From the NCBI GenBank assembly GCA_029881495.1, contig JAOUMJ010000002.1:66087-130086 (forward strand): a stretch of DNA of 64,000 nt, written 5' to 3'. How positions within the stretch are numbered: the stretch's first letter is position 1; the number at the start of each line of letters is the position of its first letter. A model generated the notes under the pieces. It was not told the origin of the DNA, searched no databases, and saw only the letters and a list, made by a program, of their open reading frames with translations. Below, piece by piece: positions 1 to 8,950 of this stretch. Made by a program: the position numbers and the translations under genes. Source of the DNA: Nitrospinota bacterium (GTDB lineage Bacteria > Nitrospinota_A > UBA7883 > JACRGQ01).

Positions 1-901
1 AGCTTACCTTTGTCGCGCCGCAAACCTCGGCTGTTATCTCGCTTAGCATCTTTTCGGTCAGGTCCATGAGGTCGTTGTAGTCGGCGTATGCCATGTAAAA
101 CTCAAGCATTGTGAACTCAGGGTTGTGCGTAGTAGAGATACCTTCATTCCTGAAGTTGCGGTTTATCTCGAATACCCTGTCAAAACCCCCGACGACCAGG
201 CGCTTGAGGTAAAGCTCCGGCGCGACGCGGAGGAAAAGCTCCATGTCGAGCGCGTTGTGATGGGTCGTGAACGGCTTGGCGGCGGCACCTCCTGGGATAG
301 GCTGCATCATAGGAGTTTCCACCTCCAGAAAATCCATTTTCTCAAGGAACCGCCGGATGGAGTTTATTATTTTCGCCCGCTTTACGAAGGTCTCGCGCAC
401 CTCGTCATTGACCATAAGATCGACGTATCGCTGGCGGTAGCGCGTTTCAACATCCTTCAGGCCGTGCCACTTTTCAGGTAGAGGGCGGAGCGATTTGCAT
501 AGAAGGGTGACTTTTACCGCGCGTACCGTAAGCTCCCCGGTCTTCGTTCTCATTACGGTTCCTTCCACGCCGATGATATCCCCGATATCGAGCTTCTTCA
601 CATTTTCAAAGTCGTCGCCGATGACATCGCTTCGAAGGTAAATCTGTATCTTTCCGGAGACATCCTGCAGGTGGGCGAACATCGTTTTGCCGTGTCCGCG
701 GACCGTTCTCAGGCGTCCGGCAATGGAGGCTTCCGGTTTTTCATTTTCCAGAGTCTCGGCGTCCGTTTCGCTGTATTTTTCAAGAATGCGGGAGACGGTA
801 TTCGACGGTTTGAAACGGGTCCCGTATGGAGCCGGACCATGTTCGCGTAAAAACGCGAGCCGTTCGCGCCTGACCTTTATCTGTTCATTCTCTTCACTCA
901 A
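1..901 (-). CDS. lysS: Lysyl-tRNA synthetase, class II (N-terminal 300 residues; 3' end outside window)
   Basis: Charges tRNA-Lys with lysine in the cytoplasm. The visible 300 residues contain the N-terminal OB-fold anticodon-binding domain (about residues 45-170) and the start of the class II catalytic core, including the motif 2 region [17 protein letters not shown]. The start is a TTG at 901: an in-frame TAA lies immediately upstream, and AAGGAG sits about nine bases before it. The ATG nearby is out of frame. The gene runs off the left edge, so the C-terminal catalytic part is unseen. It diverges from the small gene at 1086. Family assignment is firm. Confidence 0.95.
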   Translation of the reverse strand, partial: MSEENEQIKVRRERLAFLREHGPAPYGTRFKPSNTVSRILEKYSETDAETLENEKPEASIAGRLRTVRGHGKTMFAHLQDVSGKIQIYLRSDVIGDDFENVKKLDIGDIIGVEGTVMRTKTGELTVRAVKVTLLCKSLRPLPEKWHGLKDVETRYRQRYVDLMVNDEVRETFVKRAKIINSIRRFLEKMDFLEVETPMMQPIPGGAAAKPFTTHHNALDMELFLRVAPELYLKRLVVGGFDRVFEINRNFRNEGISTTHNPEFTMLEFYMAYADYNDLMDLTEKMLSEITAEVCGATKVS

Positions 902-1085
902 TTAAAGTCTTCTCCTTTTCAAACCGATACGTGAGGTGTAGAAGTATAACCTAATTGAAAGGTAAAAACAGGCGGTAATTGCCTATTAATAGAAGAATTC
1001 GGTTGGTGAGAATGCCGCGACAGTTCAGGCTTGTTGAAAGGGCATGGATTTAGTAATATAAAAGTGGAGAAAAAGGAGAAAATTT

Positions 1086-1418
1086 ATGCAAAACCACGGT
1101 ATCCAGACTGTTTTGCAGATGAGCCACGCGGTTGAACGGGTCCAGGCCGTTGAACAGTCTCACGCTCCTCTTGCCGCCGCTCATGCCAAGGAGGCGATGG
1201 AAAAGCAGGACGAAATGCGAAGGAATACCGTCCATGAAACAAGCGAAGCCGAAGGGGGGAAGGTACGCGATGAGGATCAGTACAAACAGAGCCATCAAAG
1301 ACAGACCCCTGACCAAAAGAGAAGAGCAGCCCAAAAAAGAGAGGAAGAGGAGAGGCGGATGAGTCCGCCGGTATCTTCCGACCCAACCCACGGCAGTCTC
1401 CTGAATATCAAGGTCTGA
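1086..1418 (+). CDS. Small charged hydrophilic protein, unknown function
   Basis: Encodes 110 residues rich in Glu, Gln, Lys, Arg and His, with a long predicted helix/coiled-coil stretch (about residues 15-85) and no membrane segment or signal peptide. I do not recognise a named domain. The start is well supported by AAAGGAG seven bases before ATG. It lies upstream of three genes that end in FliK-like and FlhB-C-like proteins, with a 232-base gap to the next gene, so a flagellum- or motility-associated role is possible but only by position. Reading frames on the opposite strand here are shadows. Confidence 0.6.
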   Translation: MQNHGIQTVLQMSHAVERVQAVEQSHAPLAAAHAKEAMEKQDEMRRNTVHETSEAEGGKVRDEDQYKQSHQRQTPDQKRRAAQKREEEERRMSPPVSSDPTHGSLLNIKV

Positions 1419-1650
1419 ACAACTCCCAATCAACTCCAGTTCAGACTATAATAACCGACAGACCATTTTCCTTGCGCGGTCCCTGTTATTAAAGGGGAGA
1501 AACAGATAAAGGATGCCATTTTTTTTCCGCTCTCCCGGCAAAGCAAGGGAATGCAAAGCGAGCATAGGTGCAATGTTGTTTTATTGGGTCCGGTCATCCG
1601 GGCAGTGGGGGAATGATTTTGGGGCAAGGGGGATTTGATGTTTCCGGCAG

Positions 1651-2145
1651 GTGATTCTCGATCTATTGGAAAAAGGTGTTTTGTTGGATAACTGGCTGAT
1701 CCTTCAACTGGGCATAGACCTTCTCCTTTTTTTCCTTCTTGTAGTTCTGATATTCAAAGACAGCAAGTCCAGGGCGCCGAACGCAGAAGAGTTGCGGGAG
1801 CTGATAAACGAGCTGAAAAACTCCTATGAGAAGAGTGAGGCGCTGGCAAAGAAGATCGAGGACGAACTGAAAGACGCCAGCAACGCGATCGCTGTTCAGG
1901 ATCTTGTCCGGCGGCAGAAAGCGACAGCCGCGAAGAACAATGATGAAAGGTCCGTAAGGGCGCTTGAAGAGCTGGAAGAATCACTCATTGAAAAGCCGAA
2001 GATCCCGAAATCAATAGCCGAGAAGAAGAAATATGTGAAAGCTCTGCATAACAAGGGTGTTCCGAAAAACGAAATTTCAAAAAGGCTTTCGATTTCCGTC
2101 TCGGAGGTTGATCTGATAGTAGCCATGCTCGATAGCGGAGAGTGA
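1651..2145 (+). CDS. Membrane-anchored DUF2802-like protein with C-terminal HTH-like segment
   Basis: 164 residues: one N-terminal hydrophobic segment (about residues 12-35), a charged coiled-coil region (about 45-125) and a C-terminal helix-turn-helix-like stretch (about 128-162, around KNEISKRLSISVSEVD) that resembles the C-terminus of DUF2802-type proteins often encoded near flagellar genes. The drawn start is GTG at 1651. A TTG at 1681 with AAGG upstream is an alternative that would begin just before the membrane segment. Its stop overlaps the start of the FliK-like gene (GTGA), indicating translational coupling. The function is unproven. Confidence 0.7.
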   Translation: MILDLLEKGVLLDNWLILQLGIDLLLFFLLVVLIFKDSKSRAPNAEELRELINELKNSYEKSEALAKKIEDELKDASNAIAVQDLVRRQKATAAKNNDERSVRALEELEESLIEKPKIPKSIAEKKKYVKALHNKGVPKNEISKRLSISVSEVDLIVAMLDSGE

Positions 2146-3311
2146 ATTTGATAAACCTTGGCGACCTCACACCCTCGCTTCTCAAGGCGGTCCTAAAGGC
2201 TAGCCTGCCGGAGATAGAGCAGTCAATTGAAAAGAGCTTCACCAAGGGGGAGCTTGTGCAGGGGAAAGTTGTGAGGGTGCTCGGCAAGGACGGCGCTCTA
2301 GTAAAGCTGAAGAACATGGAGCTTGTAGCCAAGACCGAGAAGCCGCTTGTCGCCGGGGAATCGATCCTGGTTCGCGTCGACAAGGTGAAACCATATTTGA
2401 ACGTGTCGCTCCTCCCTAACAGCACCCCGATGCAGGAGAAGGCCGCCTCGCTCCTGAGGCTTTACCTCCCCCAGGCCAAGCCGGCAGGGACTCTCCTTGC
2501 CGACCTCGTAAGAGCGGTTGCCAGGCTTCCGAGGGAAGCGCTGAAGGGGACGGGGCTTGAGGAGGTTCTGCAGAAAATCTTCAGCGCCGCGAATGTCCCC
2601 GAGAAGAGCTCGGGCTTGTTAAGCGAACTCCTCGCCCCTCTGCGTGAAAAAGGTACGCAAGGGAAGGAGAAGGGGGGGGATGAAAAAAATATCCTGAAAC
2701 TGCTGGGTCTTTCGCACGAAGCCGAGATGGCTGAAGGGAAACCGACAAGGAATTTGAAGCGATCCCTGCTTATCCTCCAGAAAAACCTCGAAACGCTTTC
2801 GGTAAAAGATCCGGAATCATATAAAGAACCGCTTGCAAAGGTGCAACAGACGATAAGAAACATTGAATTAAGACAGCTGATGAACCTCGACGAGGCAAAA
2901 CCGGAGAAGAGCGTCGATCTCCCTCTCTGGAACGGTCAGGAGATGTCTACGGCAAAGATATATGTGAAGAGGGATGGCGGCGAAAAAGAGGGGAAAAAGC
3001 AGGGGGGCAAAAGTGAAATTACCGTGTCGGTGATAGTGGAAATGAGCCGACTGGGGGTAGTAAGGGGAGAGGTGAAGGTGCGTCCGGGAACTGCCGGGGA
3101 GAAAGCCCCGCTTTCCGCGGCCATCTACGTTCAGGATGCCGGGAGCGCCAGGGTGATGGAGGATGAGCTGCCTACATTGAAAGATGCGCTCTCCGCTCTT
3201 GGGTATGAACCGGATCTTTCGGTAAAGGTGGCAAAAGTCTCTTTTCTAAGAGAGGACCTCGAGAGGGATATCGGGCTCCCTGTGGACAGGCTGTTAAACG
3301 TAAAGGCATAG
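2142..3311 (+). CDS. FliK-like flagellar hook-length control domain protein
   Basis: 389 residues, soluble. The N-terminal part (about 1-90) is a small beta-rich module. The centre is low-complexity and Lys/Glu-rich. The C-terminal ~110 residues (from about VSVIVEMSRLGVVRGEVKV to the end) have the hydrophobic pattern of the Flg_hook (FliK C-terminal) domain. Such proteins control the export switch of the flagellar type III apparatus. The start is GTG at 2142, overlapping the previous stop. The next gene, an FlhB C-terminal-like protein, begins two bases after the stop. FliK and FlhB-C interact in flagellar systems, which makes the pairing meaningful. No other flagellar genes are in the window. 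Confidence 0.75.
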   Translation: MNLINLGDLTPSLLKAVLKASLPEIEQSIEKSFTKGELVQGKVVRVLGKDGALVKLKNMELVAKTEKPLVAGESILVRVDKVKPYLNVSLLPNSTPMQEKAASLLRLYLPQAKPAGTLLADLVRAVARLPREALKGTGLEEVLQKIFSAANVPEKSSGLLSELLAPLREKGTQGKEKGGDEKNILKLLGLSHEAEMAEGKPTRNLKRSLLILQKNLETLSVKDPESYKEPLAKVQQTIRNIELRQLMNLDEAKPEKSVDLPLWNGQEMSTAKIYVKRDGGEKEGKKQGGKSEITVSVIVEMSRLGVVRGEVKVRPGTAGEKAPLSAAIYVQDAGSARVMEDELPTLKDALSALGYEPDLSVKVAKVSFLREDLERDIGLPVDRLLNVKA

Positions 3312-3313
3312 GT

Positions 3314-3586
3314 ATGGAAAAAGGGAAGATCAAAAAAGCGGTCGCACTTGGATTTGAGGCAGAAAAGCGAGCAGCGCCCCATGTGGTCGCTACCGGCAAA
3401 GGGGATGTTGCATCAAGAATAGTGGCGGTGGCAAAGGAGCATGGCATTCCGGTCCAGGAAGATGCCGACATGGTGGAGGTATTATCAAAACTCGACATAA
3501 ACCGGGAGATACCGGTGGAGCTGTACAAGGCGATTGCGGAAATTCTCGCATATATTTATCGCGCGAACGGAGCCGTAAAAACGTAA
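3314..3586 (+). CDS. FlhB C-terminal domain-like protein (FlhX/YlqH type)
   Basis: 90 residues matching only the cytoplasmic C-terminal domain of FlhB/EscU/YscU export-switch proteins: AVALGFEAE, APHVVATGKGD, AKEHGIPVQED and IPVELYKAIAEILAYIY are all at the expected positions. The membrane half of FlhB is absent and the autocleavage motif NPTH is not present; the protein begins just after where it would be. Stand-alone copies of this type are known next to FliK-like genes (for example ylqG-ylqH of Bacillus). It probably partners the FliK-like protein directly upstream, although its role is less well defined than that of full FlhB. Confidence 0.85.
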   Translation: MEKGKIKKAVALGFEAEKRAAPHVVATGKGDVASRIVAVAKEHGIPVQEDADMVEVLSKLDINREIPVELYKAIAEILAYIYRANGAVKT

Positions 3587-3594
3587 AATTTAAT

Positions 3595-3623
3595 TACACA
3601 ATACCGGCATAACAAACTATAAT
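3595..3623 (+). promoter_or_regulatory. Sigma-70-type promoter candidate
   Basis: TACACA (3595-3600, 4 of 6 to the -35 consensus), a 17-base spacer, then a perfect TATAAT (3618-3623). It lies just after the FlhB-like stop and upstream of the DHH phosphoesterase gene, so it probably starts that transcript. By-eye match only. Confidence 0.5.
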
Positions 3624-3733
3624 ACAAAGCAGAAGCAAAACAAGGATGCTAAAAGGGAAATTTTTGGAGTTTCCGGTTTGGCGATGTTGGATGGTAGTAT
3701 AAAAGAATTAGGTTGTCTGTTTGCGAGGTTGTT

Positions 3734-4645
3734 TTGAGACTTTTAACAAGATTCGATTTTGACGGAATATGTTGTGCGGCGCTTTTGAAGGAAGTTGGCG
3801 TCGTAGACTTAGTCAAGTTTACTCATCCGAAAGATCTGCAGGACGGCATTATCGCCGTAACTGAAAACGACGTAATAGCGAACATGCCGTTTGTAAAAGG
3901 GATAGGTTTGTGGTTCGACCATCATTCCAGCGAACATGAGCGCCTCGACCTTTACGGGAAGTTTACCGGCGCGAGTGAATCCGCCCCAAGCGCGGCACGC
4001 GTTATCTACAATTATTATGACGGGGCGAACAGGCTTTCGAGATTCGACGAGATGATGAAGTACGTCGACATCGCGGATTCCGCGCAATTCACGGCGGAAG
4101 ATATCCGTGAACCGAAAGGGTGGGTGCTCCTTTCCTTTCTTTGCGATCCCAGAACAGGGCTCTCTTTTTACAAGGGATTCCGCATAAATCATCACGACTT
4201 CATGATGGAGATGGTGGATATACTAAGAACAAAATCAATTGATGAAATTCTTGAGATGCCGGATGTGAAAGAGAGGACGGAGTACTACTTTGAGCAGGAG
4301 AAGGTTTTCAAGAAATTCCTGCTTGAAAATTCCAGGTCCGACGGCCCGGTTGTGATCACAGACACCCGCAACCGCCCGGAACCGCCGGTAGGGAACAGGT
4401 TCCTGGTCTATTCACTCTTTCCCGATACAAACATTTCCCTAAGGCTCATGGACGGAAAGGCAAATCAGAATGTCGTATTCTCAATGGGGCACTCCATTAC
4501 AAACAGGACTTCCAAAGTAAATGTCGGGTCACTCATGCTGAAATATGGCGGAGGGGGACATGATAAGGCAGGCACTTGCCAGATCCAGCATGATGAAGTG
4601 GAGAAGGTCCTTGGCGAGATTGTAGAAATCATTAAATCTTCATAG
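3734..4645 (+). CDS. DHH family phosphoesterase
   Basis: About 303 residues. It shows the DHH phosphoesterase signature: an N-terminal FDFDG (metal-binding Asp pair), WFDHHSSEH (the DHH motif) and a C-terminal DHHA1 GGGGHDKAGT. Relatives hydrolyse phosphodiester bonds in short oligonucleotides, pyrophosphate or cyclic dinucleotides; I cannot choose among these. The start is uncertain: TTG at 3734 follows GAGG by six bases and gives MRLLTRFDFDG, while an in-frame TTG at 3713 would add seven residues with a weaker ribosome site. The gene stands alone with its own promoter candidate. Confidence 0.85.
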   Translation: MRLLTRFDFDGICCAALLKEVGVVDLVKFTHPKDLQDGIIAVTENDVIANMPFVKGIGLWFDHHSSEHERLDLYGKFTGASESAPSAARVIYNYYDGANRLSRFDEMMKYVDIADSAQFTAEDIREPKGWVLLSFLCDPRTGLSFYKGFRINHHDFMMEMVDILRTKSIDEILEMPDVKERTEYYFEQEKVFKKFLLENSRSDGPVVITDTRNRPEPPVGNRFLVYSLFPDTNISLRLMDGKANQNVVFSMGHSITNRTSKVNVGSLMLKYGGGGHDKAGTCQIQHDEVEKVLGEIVEIIKSS

Positions 4646-4946
4646 CAGGTGTGAAATATATTTCCATCCAATATTTATCTTTCAAAACAGTAAACATTCA
4701 TATTACATTCCGATACAAAGCCACATTTTGTTCATTAACTGATTATTTTTTTTAGCCATTCCAAAAGATGCCAGAAAGGCGTGGGATTTTCCTTATTAGA
4801 GGTATATAATTAATTAATAGGGGTGAAAAAGGTTTATCCATTTTTTTGATCTTGTAAAGTTTGTTGGGGAATCAAGATGACTCTGCCAGTAGTTGCGGGT
4901 GACTTGGCTTTTAATGAAAATCAGAATTACTCCGATAGGGTAGCAT
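4646..4946. other. AT-rich intergenic region with -10 candidate
   Basis: About 300 AT-rich bases between two rightward genes. A perfect TATAAT lies at 4805-4810 but I see no convincing -35 at the right distance. No open frame here looks coding, and I see no strong terminator hairpin after the DHH gene. Confidence 0.5.
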
Positions 4947-5531
4947 ATGCCCAGATCTAACGACTGCATTAAAAAACACAGGGACGGCAAGCATTTAAAG
5001 TGTGCCGAATGCTCCATCCCGTATGTGGTGAATGTATACAAGGTCGAAGAGATAGACAATGTTCTTGCCTATATAAAATCGATCGTTTCGTTTAGCAAAA
5101 AATGGAAGAAGTATGCCGATAAAATTTCGGACAAGATATTTCATATTGTGCATGAAGGGGCAATGAACGCCTTCGAACACGGAATTCTGGGGATTACGAA
5201 AGACGAAAAGGTGAAAATGCTCACTGAAGACTTCGTTGCCTACCAGGAGAATTTGAAAAATAAATTATGCATGCAGGATGGAGTGATGATCTCCCTCTGT
5301 TTTAATGACGACAGGCTTCTTTTCGGGTTTCACGACAAAGGGAAAGGGTACGACACGAAAAAGATACTGAAAGAGATAGAGAACGATTTTGCCGAGGACG
5401 CGTTGAAACCTTCCGGTCGGGGATTGAAGATGCTGAAAGGGTCTGGAGTCTCTTTATCCTGGAACAGGAAGGGGAATTCATTATTCTGCACCTTGAAACA
5501 CCCCGAGAATAAATTAGCGGCAAAAGCGTAA
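4947..5531 (+). CDS. RsbW-like ATP-binding (anti-sigma/HATPase_c_2) protein
   Basis: 194 residues with the GHKL ATP-binding fold of anti-sigma factor kinases: the N box HEGAMNAFEHG (about residues 69-79), the G1-like FHDKGKGYD (about 131-139) and the G2-like PSGRGLKML (about 157-165). An N-terminal Cys-rich stretch (C7, C19, C22) is unusual and might bind metal. Proteins of this type phosphorylate or sequester an anti-anti-sigma partner in partner-switching control. No sigma factor or STAS partner is next to it, so its target is unknown. The ribosome site is weak. Confidence 0.75.
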   Translation: MPRSNDCIKKHRDGKHLKCAECSIPYVVNVYKVEEIDNVLAYIKSIVSFSKKWKKYADKISDKIFHIVHEGAMNAFEHGILGITKDEKVKMLTEDFVAYQENLKNKLCMQDGVMISLCFNDDRLLFGFHDKGKGYDTKKILKEIENDFAEDALKPSGRGLKMLKGSGVSLSWNRKGNSLFCTLKHPENKLAAKA

Positions 5532-5626
5532 CACCATTTCCTGCATACCCGGCCTGAGGAGACGGTCTTTCCCCATCACATTGTTTCCTCAGCCCCTTTA
5601 GTGAATATCTGGGTTATAATCAGCTG

Positions 5627-6754
5627 ATGCGTTCAGTTGTTTCTTTGGCAAGATCGGAAAACTACAAAACCGACAGCGTGAGGAGTTCCCTGCGGAAAAT
5701 ACTTGATCCGCTTGGGGGGATGGGGAAATTCGTGAATGCCGGAGACAGGGTGCTTCTGAAGCCGAACCTCCTCACCTCCGCTCATCCCGATTCCGCCGTA
5801 ACCACCCACCCTGAAGTCGTCAGAGCCGTAGCGATGGAGGTGATCGATTTTGGAGGCAAACCTTTCATAGCCGACAGTCCGGCAATAAAAGGTTTCGACA
5901 AGGTGGCCAAAAGTTCCGGCCTGAAAGATGTCGCTGATGAGTTGAATATACCTATAAAGCCGCTTGACGATTCCGTGTCGCGCACGCTGGCGAAAGATAA
6001 TATCTTCAGGATGCTGGAGCTATCCCGCGACGCGCTTGAGGCGGATGTGGTTATCAACCTTCCGAAACTGAAGACACACTCGATGATGCTTATGACAATG
6101 GCTGTTAAAAATCTCTTTGGGTGCGTTGTAGGGACGCGCAAGGCGCAGTGGCACCTGAAGGCAGGGGAGAACAAGCTTTACTTTGCCAGGCTCCTCCTCG
6201 AGATATACAGGGCGATATCCCCAGCGCTCAACATAATGGACGGAATCGTAGGGATGGAGGGTGACGGTCCGGGGAGTTCCGGAACCCCTATAAAGACGAA
6301 CCTTCTGGCGGCCTCCACGGACGGCATAGCTCTTGACAGAGTAATGCTTGAAGTAGCAGGGGTCGATCCAGACAGGCTATACACAAATGTAATTGCCAGG
6401 GAGATGGGGATAGGGGAGACCGACCTTGCCAGGATAAAACTGGAAGGGGATCCTCTATTTTCGTTTAAAACCCGGAAATTCAAAATGCCAAAAGGGATAG
6501 ACACTCCGGCGGTGCCCACTTTTGTGATGAGGCTCGCGTCAAGGCATTTCGTATCGCGTCCGGTGGAAGATGCGAAAACTTGCACTCTTTGCGAGGAGTG
6601 TATCGAGATATGTCCCACGGGTACCATATCGAATTCTGGCGAAAGGCTCAGTTTCGATTATGATAAATGCATAAGGTGTTACTGTTGTGTCGAGGTCTGC
6701 CCTGAAGGGTCCATGAAACCCTTCGAGCCGGTTTTGTCCAGGTTGCTTGGGTAA
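5627..6754 (+). CDS. DUF362 protein with C-terminal 2x[4Fe-4S] ferredoxin domain
   Basis: 375 residues. The N-terminal ~300 residues are the DUF362 domain (KPNLLTSAHPDSAVTTHPEVV and VVINLPKLKTHSMM are typical). The C-terminus carries two [4Fe-4S] motifs, CTLCEECIEICP and CIRCYCCVEVCP, as in bacterial ferredoxins. No signal peptide is seen, so it is probably cytoplasmic and takes part in electron transfer. The biochemical role of DUF362 is not established. The secreted Met/His-rich protein begins 16 bases after its stop and is probably co-transcribed. Confidence 0.88.
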   Translation: MRSVVSLARSENYKTDSVRSSLRKILDPLGGMGKFVNAGDRVLLKPNLLTSAHPDSAVTTHPEVVRAVAMEVIDFGGKPFIADSPAIKGFDKVAKSSGLKDVADELNIPIKPLDDSVSRTLAKDNIFRMLELSRDALEADVVINLPKLKTHSMMLMTMAVKNLFGCVVGTRKAQWHLKAGENKLYFARLLLEIYRAISPALNIMDGIVGMEGDGPGSSGTPIKTNLLAASTDGIALDRVMLEVAGVDPDRLYTNVIAREMGIGETDLARIKLEGDPLFSFKTRKFKMPKGIDTPAVPTFVMRLASRHFVSRPVEDAKTCTLCEECIEICPTGTISNSGERLSFDYDKCIRCYCCVEVCPEGSMKPFEPVLSRLLG

Positions 6755-6770
6755 CAAAAGGAGGATTATT

Positions 6771-7127
6771 ATGAAAGCGCGATTGATACTGTTCGTTTCA
6801 GCGGTAATTATTTCTGCGTTTGCGCTATCGGCATCCGCGCAACAGCCGCCGCCGGGCGACGGCATGCACAAGGGGATGCATGAAGGGATGCACGGCGATA
6901 TGCATAAGCCTATGGATCCCGCGGCAATGGAGGAGATGCGAAAGAAAATGGCGGAAGGGCGAAAAGAGATGCACGCAATCATGCAGGATACGATTTCGCT
7001 CATCAAGGATATGGCGCAGACAGGCGATCAGAAGAAGAGAGCCGAGGCGCTTGAAAAACGGATACAGGCGCATATCGATTCGATGGAATCAATGCACATG
7101 GATCATAAAATGATGAAGGGCAAGTAG
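6771..7127 (+). CDS. Secreted Met/His-rich protein, possible metal binder
   Basis: 118 residues with a clear signal peptide (about residues 1-23, ending ALSASA). Repeated MHxxM/HxGMH patterns follow (MHKGMHEGMHGDMHK), then a helical region, then a second Met/His cluster at the C-terminus (MESMHMDHKMMKGK). The ATG at 6771 has an ideal AAGGAGG site; a longer frame from the TTG at 6747 is unlikely. Met/His clusters of this kind bind Cu(I)/Cu(II) or other soft metals in periplasmic proteins, but this is inference. It lies between a ferredoxin-type DUF362 gene and a TetR regulator. Confidence 0.8.
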   Translation: MKARLILFVSAVIISAFALSASAQQPPPGDGMHKGMHEGMHGDMHKPMDPAAMEEMRKKMAEGRKEMHAIMQDTISLIKDMAQTGDQKKRAEALEKRIQAHIDSMESMHMDHKMMKGK

Positions 7128-7156
7128 CCTTTCAGCGAGGTATCCGGACAGTGGTA

Positions 7157-7774
7157 ATGCAGGAGGCGGCTCTTAGAAAGGAAAGATCCGAGAAGAGCAT
7201 GGATTCCATTCTAAAGGCCGCCTTCAGAGTGATAGCAAGGGAATCGATATCCGGCACGAGCACCTCCAAGATTGCGGCCGAAGCAGGGGTATCGAAACCG
7301 CTCCTTCATTACCACTTCAATACGAAAGAGAAGATACTTGAGAACGTGCTCCAGCACGAAGTTCTCGAAAAGCTTCTCGAAATCCCGCTTGAGAATGCCA
7401 ATAAAAATCTCTCCGCGTGGGGGGAGATTGAGGGGATATTCAAAAGACACAAGCAGGCAATAACCGGGGACCCGGACCTGCTGGTTGTTTTTTACGATTT
7501 CTGGGTGCAGGGGGTTAAGTATCCGGAAATAAGAAAGATCATTATCCAGCGTTTCGACGCTTTCAGGGGGTATGTGGGTCAGCTCGTGAGCGAAGGGATG
7601 GGGCGCGGCGAATTTACTTCGGACAAGGCGTACACGCTTCCACCCGTGCTTCTGAGCTTTCTGGAAGGGGCGTCGCTTCAGCTAATCTCGGATCCAAACG
7701 CGTTCAATTACGACCTCTATCAGTACATGGCGCTCGATATGATCTCCCACATGACGGGGCGAAAGGATGTATAG
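7157..7774 (+). CDS. TetR/AcrR family transcriptional regulator
   Basis: About 205 residues. The N-terminal DNA-binding domain is typical of the family: an ILKAAFRVIARES helix, then the helix-turn-helix GTSTSKIAAEAGVSKPLLHYHFNTKEKIL. The C-terminal ligand domain (about 70-205) resembles the BetI/TetR_C_6 group. The start is ambiguous among GTG 7151, ATG 7157 and ATG 7199; 7157 gives the usual N-terminal arm. It begins about 30 bases after the Met/His-rich gene, so it may regulate that gene pair. The ligand is unknown. Confidence 0.9.
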   Translation: MQEAALRKERSEKSMDSILKAAFRVIARESISGTSTSKIAAEAGVSKPLLHYHFNTKEKILENVLQHEVLEKLLEIPLENANKNLSAWGEIEGIFKRHKQAITGDPDLLVVFYDFWVQGVKYPEIRKIIIQRFDAFRGYVGQLVSEGMGRGEFTSDKAYTLPPVLLSFLEGASLQLISDPNAFNYDLYQYMALDMISHMTGRKDV

Positions 7775-7866
7775 AATCAAGTCGGGATAATTATTCCAGC
7801 CTGTTTACGGCTCGCTTAGAACCTATCCGGTAGCTACTGCTATGGCAGGCTGTCTGGCGATATCTA

Positions 7867-8805
7867 TCAGTCGGTAAGGATGTACCTGAACGGATTTACC
7901 GGAACGCCGTTTAGCAGTACCTCGTAATGAACATGTGGTCCTGTTGAACGCCCGGTGCTCCCTACCCTTGCGATCAGTTGTCCGCGCTTTACCCTGTCCC
8001 CTCGTTTCGCGAGGTTTACTGCGTTGTGGCTGTAGCGGGATATGATTCCGTACCCGTGATCGATCTCAATGGTATTTCCATAGCCGCTGTCGCGCTTCGA
8101 CTCAATGACTACTCCGTTGGCTGTTGCTATGATATCTGCGTTCAGCTGGGTGGCTATATCAAGACCTTCATGAAGCTCGCGTAAACCTGTGAATGGTGAG
8201 ACTCTGTATCCAAAACCGCTGGTTACCCAGCCTTTCGAAGGCCAAATGGATGGCGTTGAGGTTAGAAGCGAAGATTGGTCCTTGAAGAAGGCGTCAAGCT
8301 CGTGAAGACTGATCTCCTGTTTTGTTGCCACCTGGCCGAGGTGGTCAAGATCCTCGTTCATCTTGTTTAGAACTGATGCGCTGTACTTTCCGCTCTCTTC
8401 ACTGAAGCTGGTTGCGTTCTGGTCGTTTGGTCCGCCGATTCCGAACGTATCATGGGTTTCGGTTCCCGATTCCAGAGCGGTAATTATCCTCAGTTTTTTA
8501 TCGAACTTCTCCAGGCGGGCGACCTGCTTTTCGAATTCGTCGATCTTCAGTGAAAATTTCTGTATCTCCCTCTTTTGACGGAGAGCAACCTGCCTTAACT
8601 CTTCCAGCTCCCCCATTTCAAGGTTGATCGCCAACATGGTGTAGGAGAAGTAACCGAAAATGGAAGCGCCTATAAGAGCCAGCGCAAATACCCCCTTGAT
8701 AACATTTCTGGGAATTGTAAACCTGAACATCTGGCCGGCAAGGTCGGCCATAAGAATTACCGTGTATTTTTCCGCCAAGAAACGCTTAAAATAAGTCTTC
8801 CTCAT
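7867..8805 (-). CDS. M23 family membrane-anchored murein endopeptidase
   Basis: 312 residues. It has a short cytoplasmic N-terminus, one membrane segment (about residues 33-58), a coiled coil (about 60-105), a linker and a C-terminal LytM/M23 zinc peptidase domain with HEGLDI (HxxxD) and HVHYE (HxH) metal ligands. It is expected to act on peptidoglycan cross-links from the periplasmic side of the inner membrane, or to serve as a division or shape regulator. The start chosen is ATG 8805 with GAAAGGT just before it; the in-frame TTG at 8817 overlaps that ribosome site. It ends convergently with the TetR gene. Confidence 0.9.
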   Translation of the reverse strand: MRKTYFKRFLAEKYTVILMADLAGQMFRFTIPRNVIKGVFALALIGASIFGYFSYTMLAINLEMGELEELRQVALRQKREIQKFSLKIDEFEKQVARLEKFDKKLRIITALESGTETHDTFGIGGPNDQNATSFSEESGKYSASVLNKMNEDLDHLGQVATKQEISLHELDAFFKDQSSLLTSTPSIWPSKGWVTSGFGYRVSPFTGLRELHEGLDIATQLNADIIATANGVVIESKRDSGYGNTIEIDHGYGIISRYSHNAVNLAKRGDRVKRGQLIARVGSTGRSTGPHVHYEVLLNGVPVNPFRYILTD

Positions 8806-8950
8806 ATTACCTTTCAAAACCCCTAAGAGATTCTAAATCAATATATTGCATCTTCTGTATCACTACTGTACAAGTATACCAAAATTCCATGTTTCGCGAA
8901 CTTCAGCGAGCATTGTACCTTACTAATCAATACAATTATAGCAAAAATAA

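Noticed and set aside
963-988. Flagellar sigma-28-like promoter (TAAA then GCCTATTA) upstream of the gene at 1086
   Set aside because: The spacer is one base short (14) and the -10 block has mismatches. It is suggestive only because of the FliK/FlhB-like genes downstream.
1050-1433. Open frames on the minus strand opposite the small charged protein
   Set aside because: The plus-strand gene has a strong ribosome site and fits the operon. The minus frames have no ribosome site or motif.
5555-5605. CTGAGGA...TCCTCAG inverted repeat between the RsbW-like and DUF362 genes
   Set aside because: The loop is about 19 bases and no T run follows, so I do not call it a terminator.
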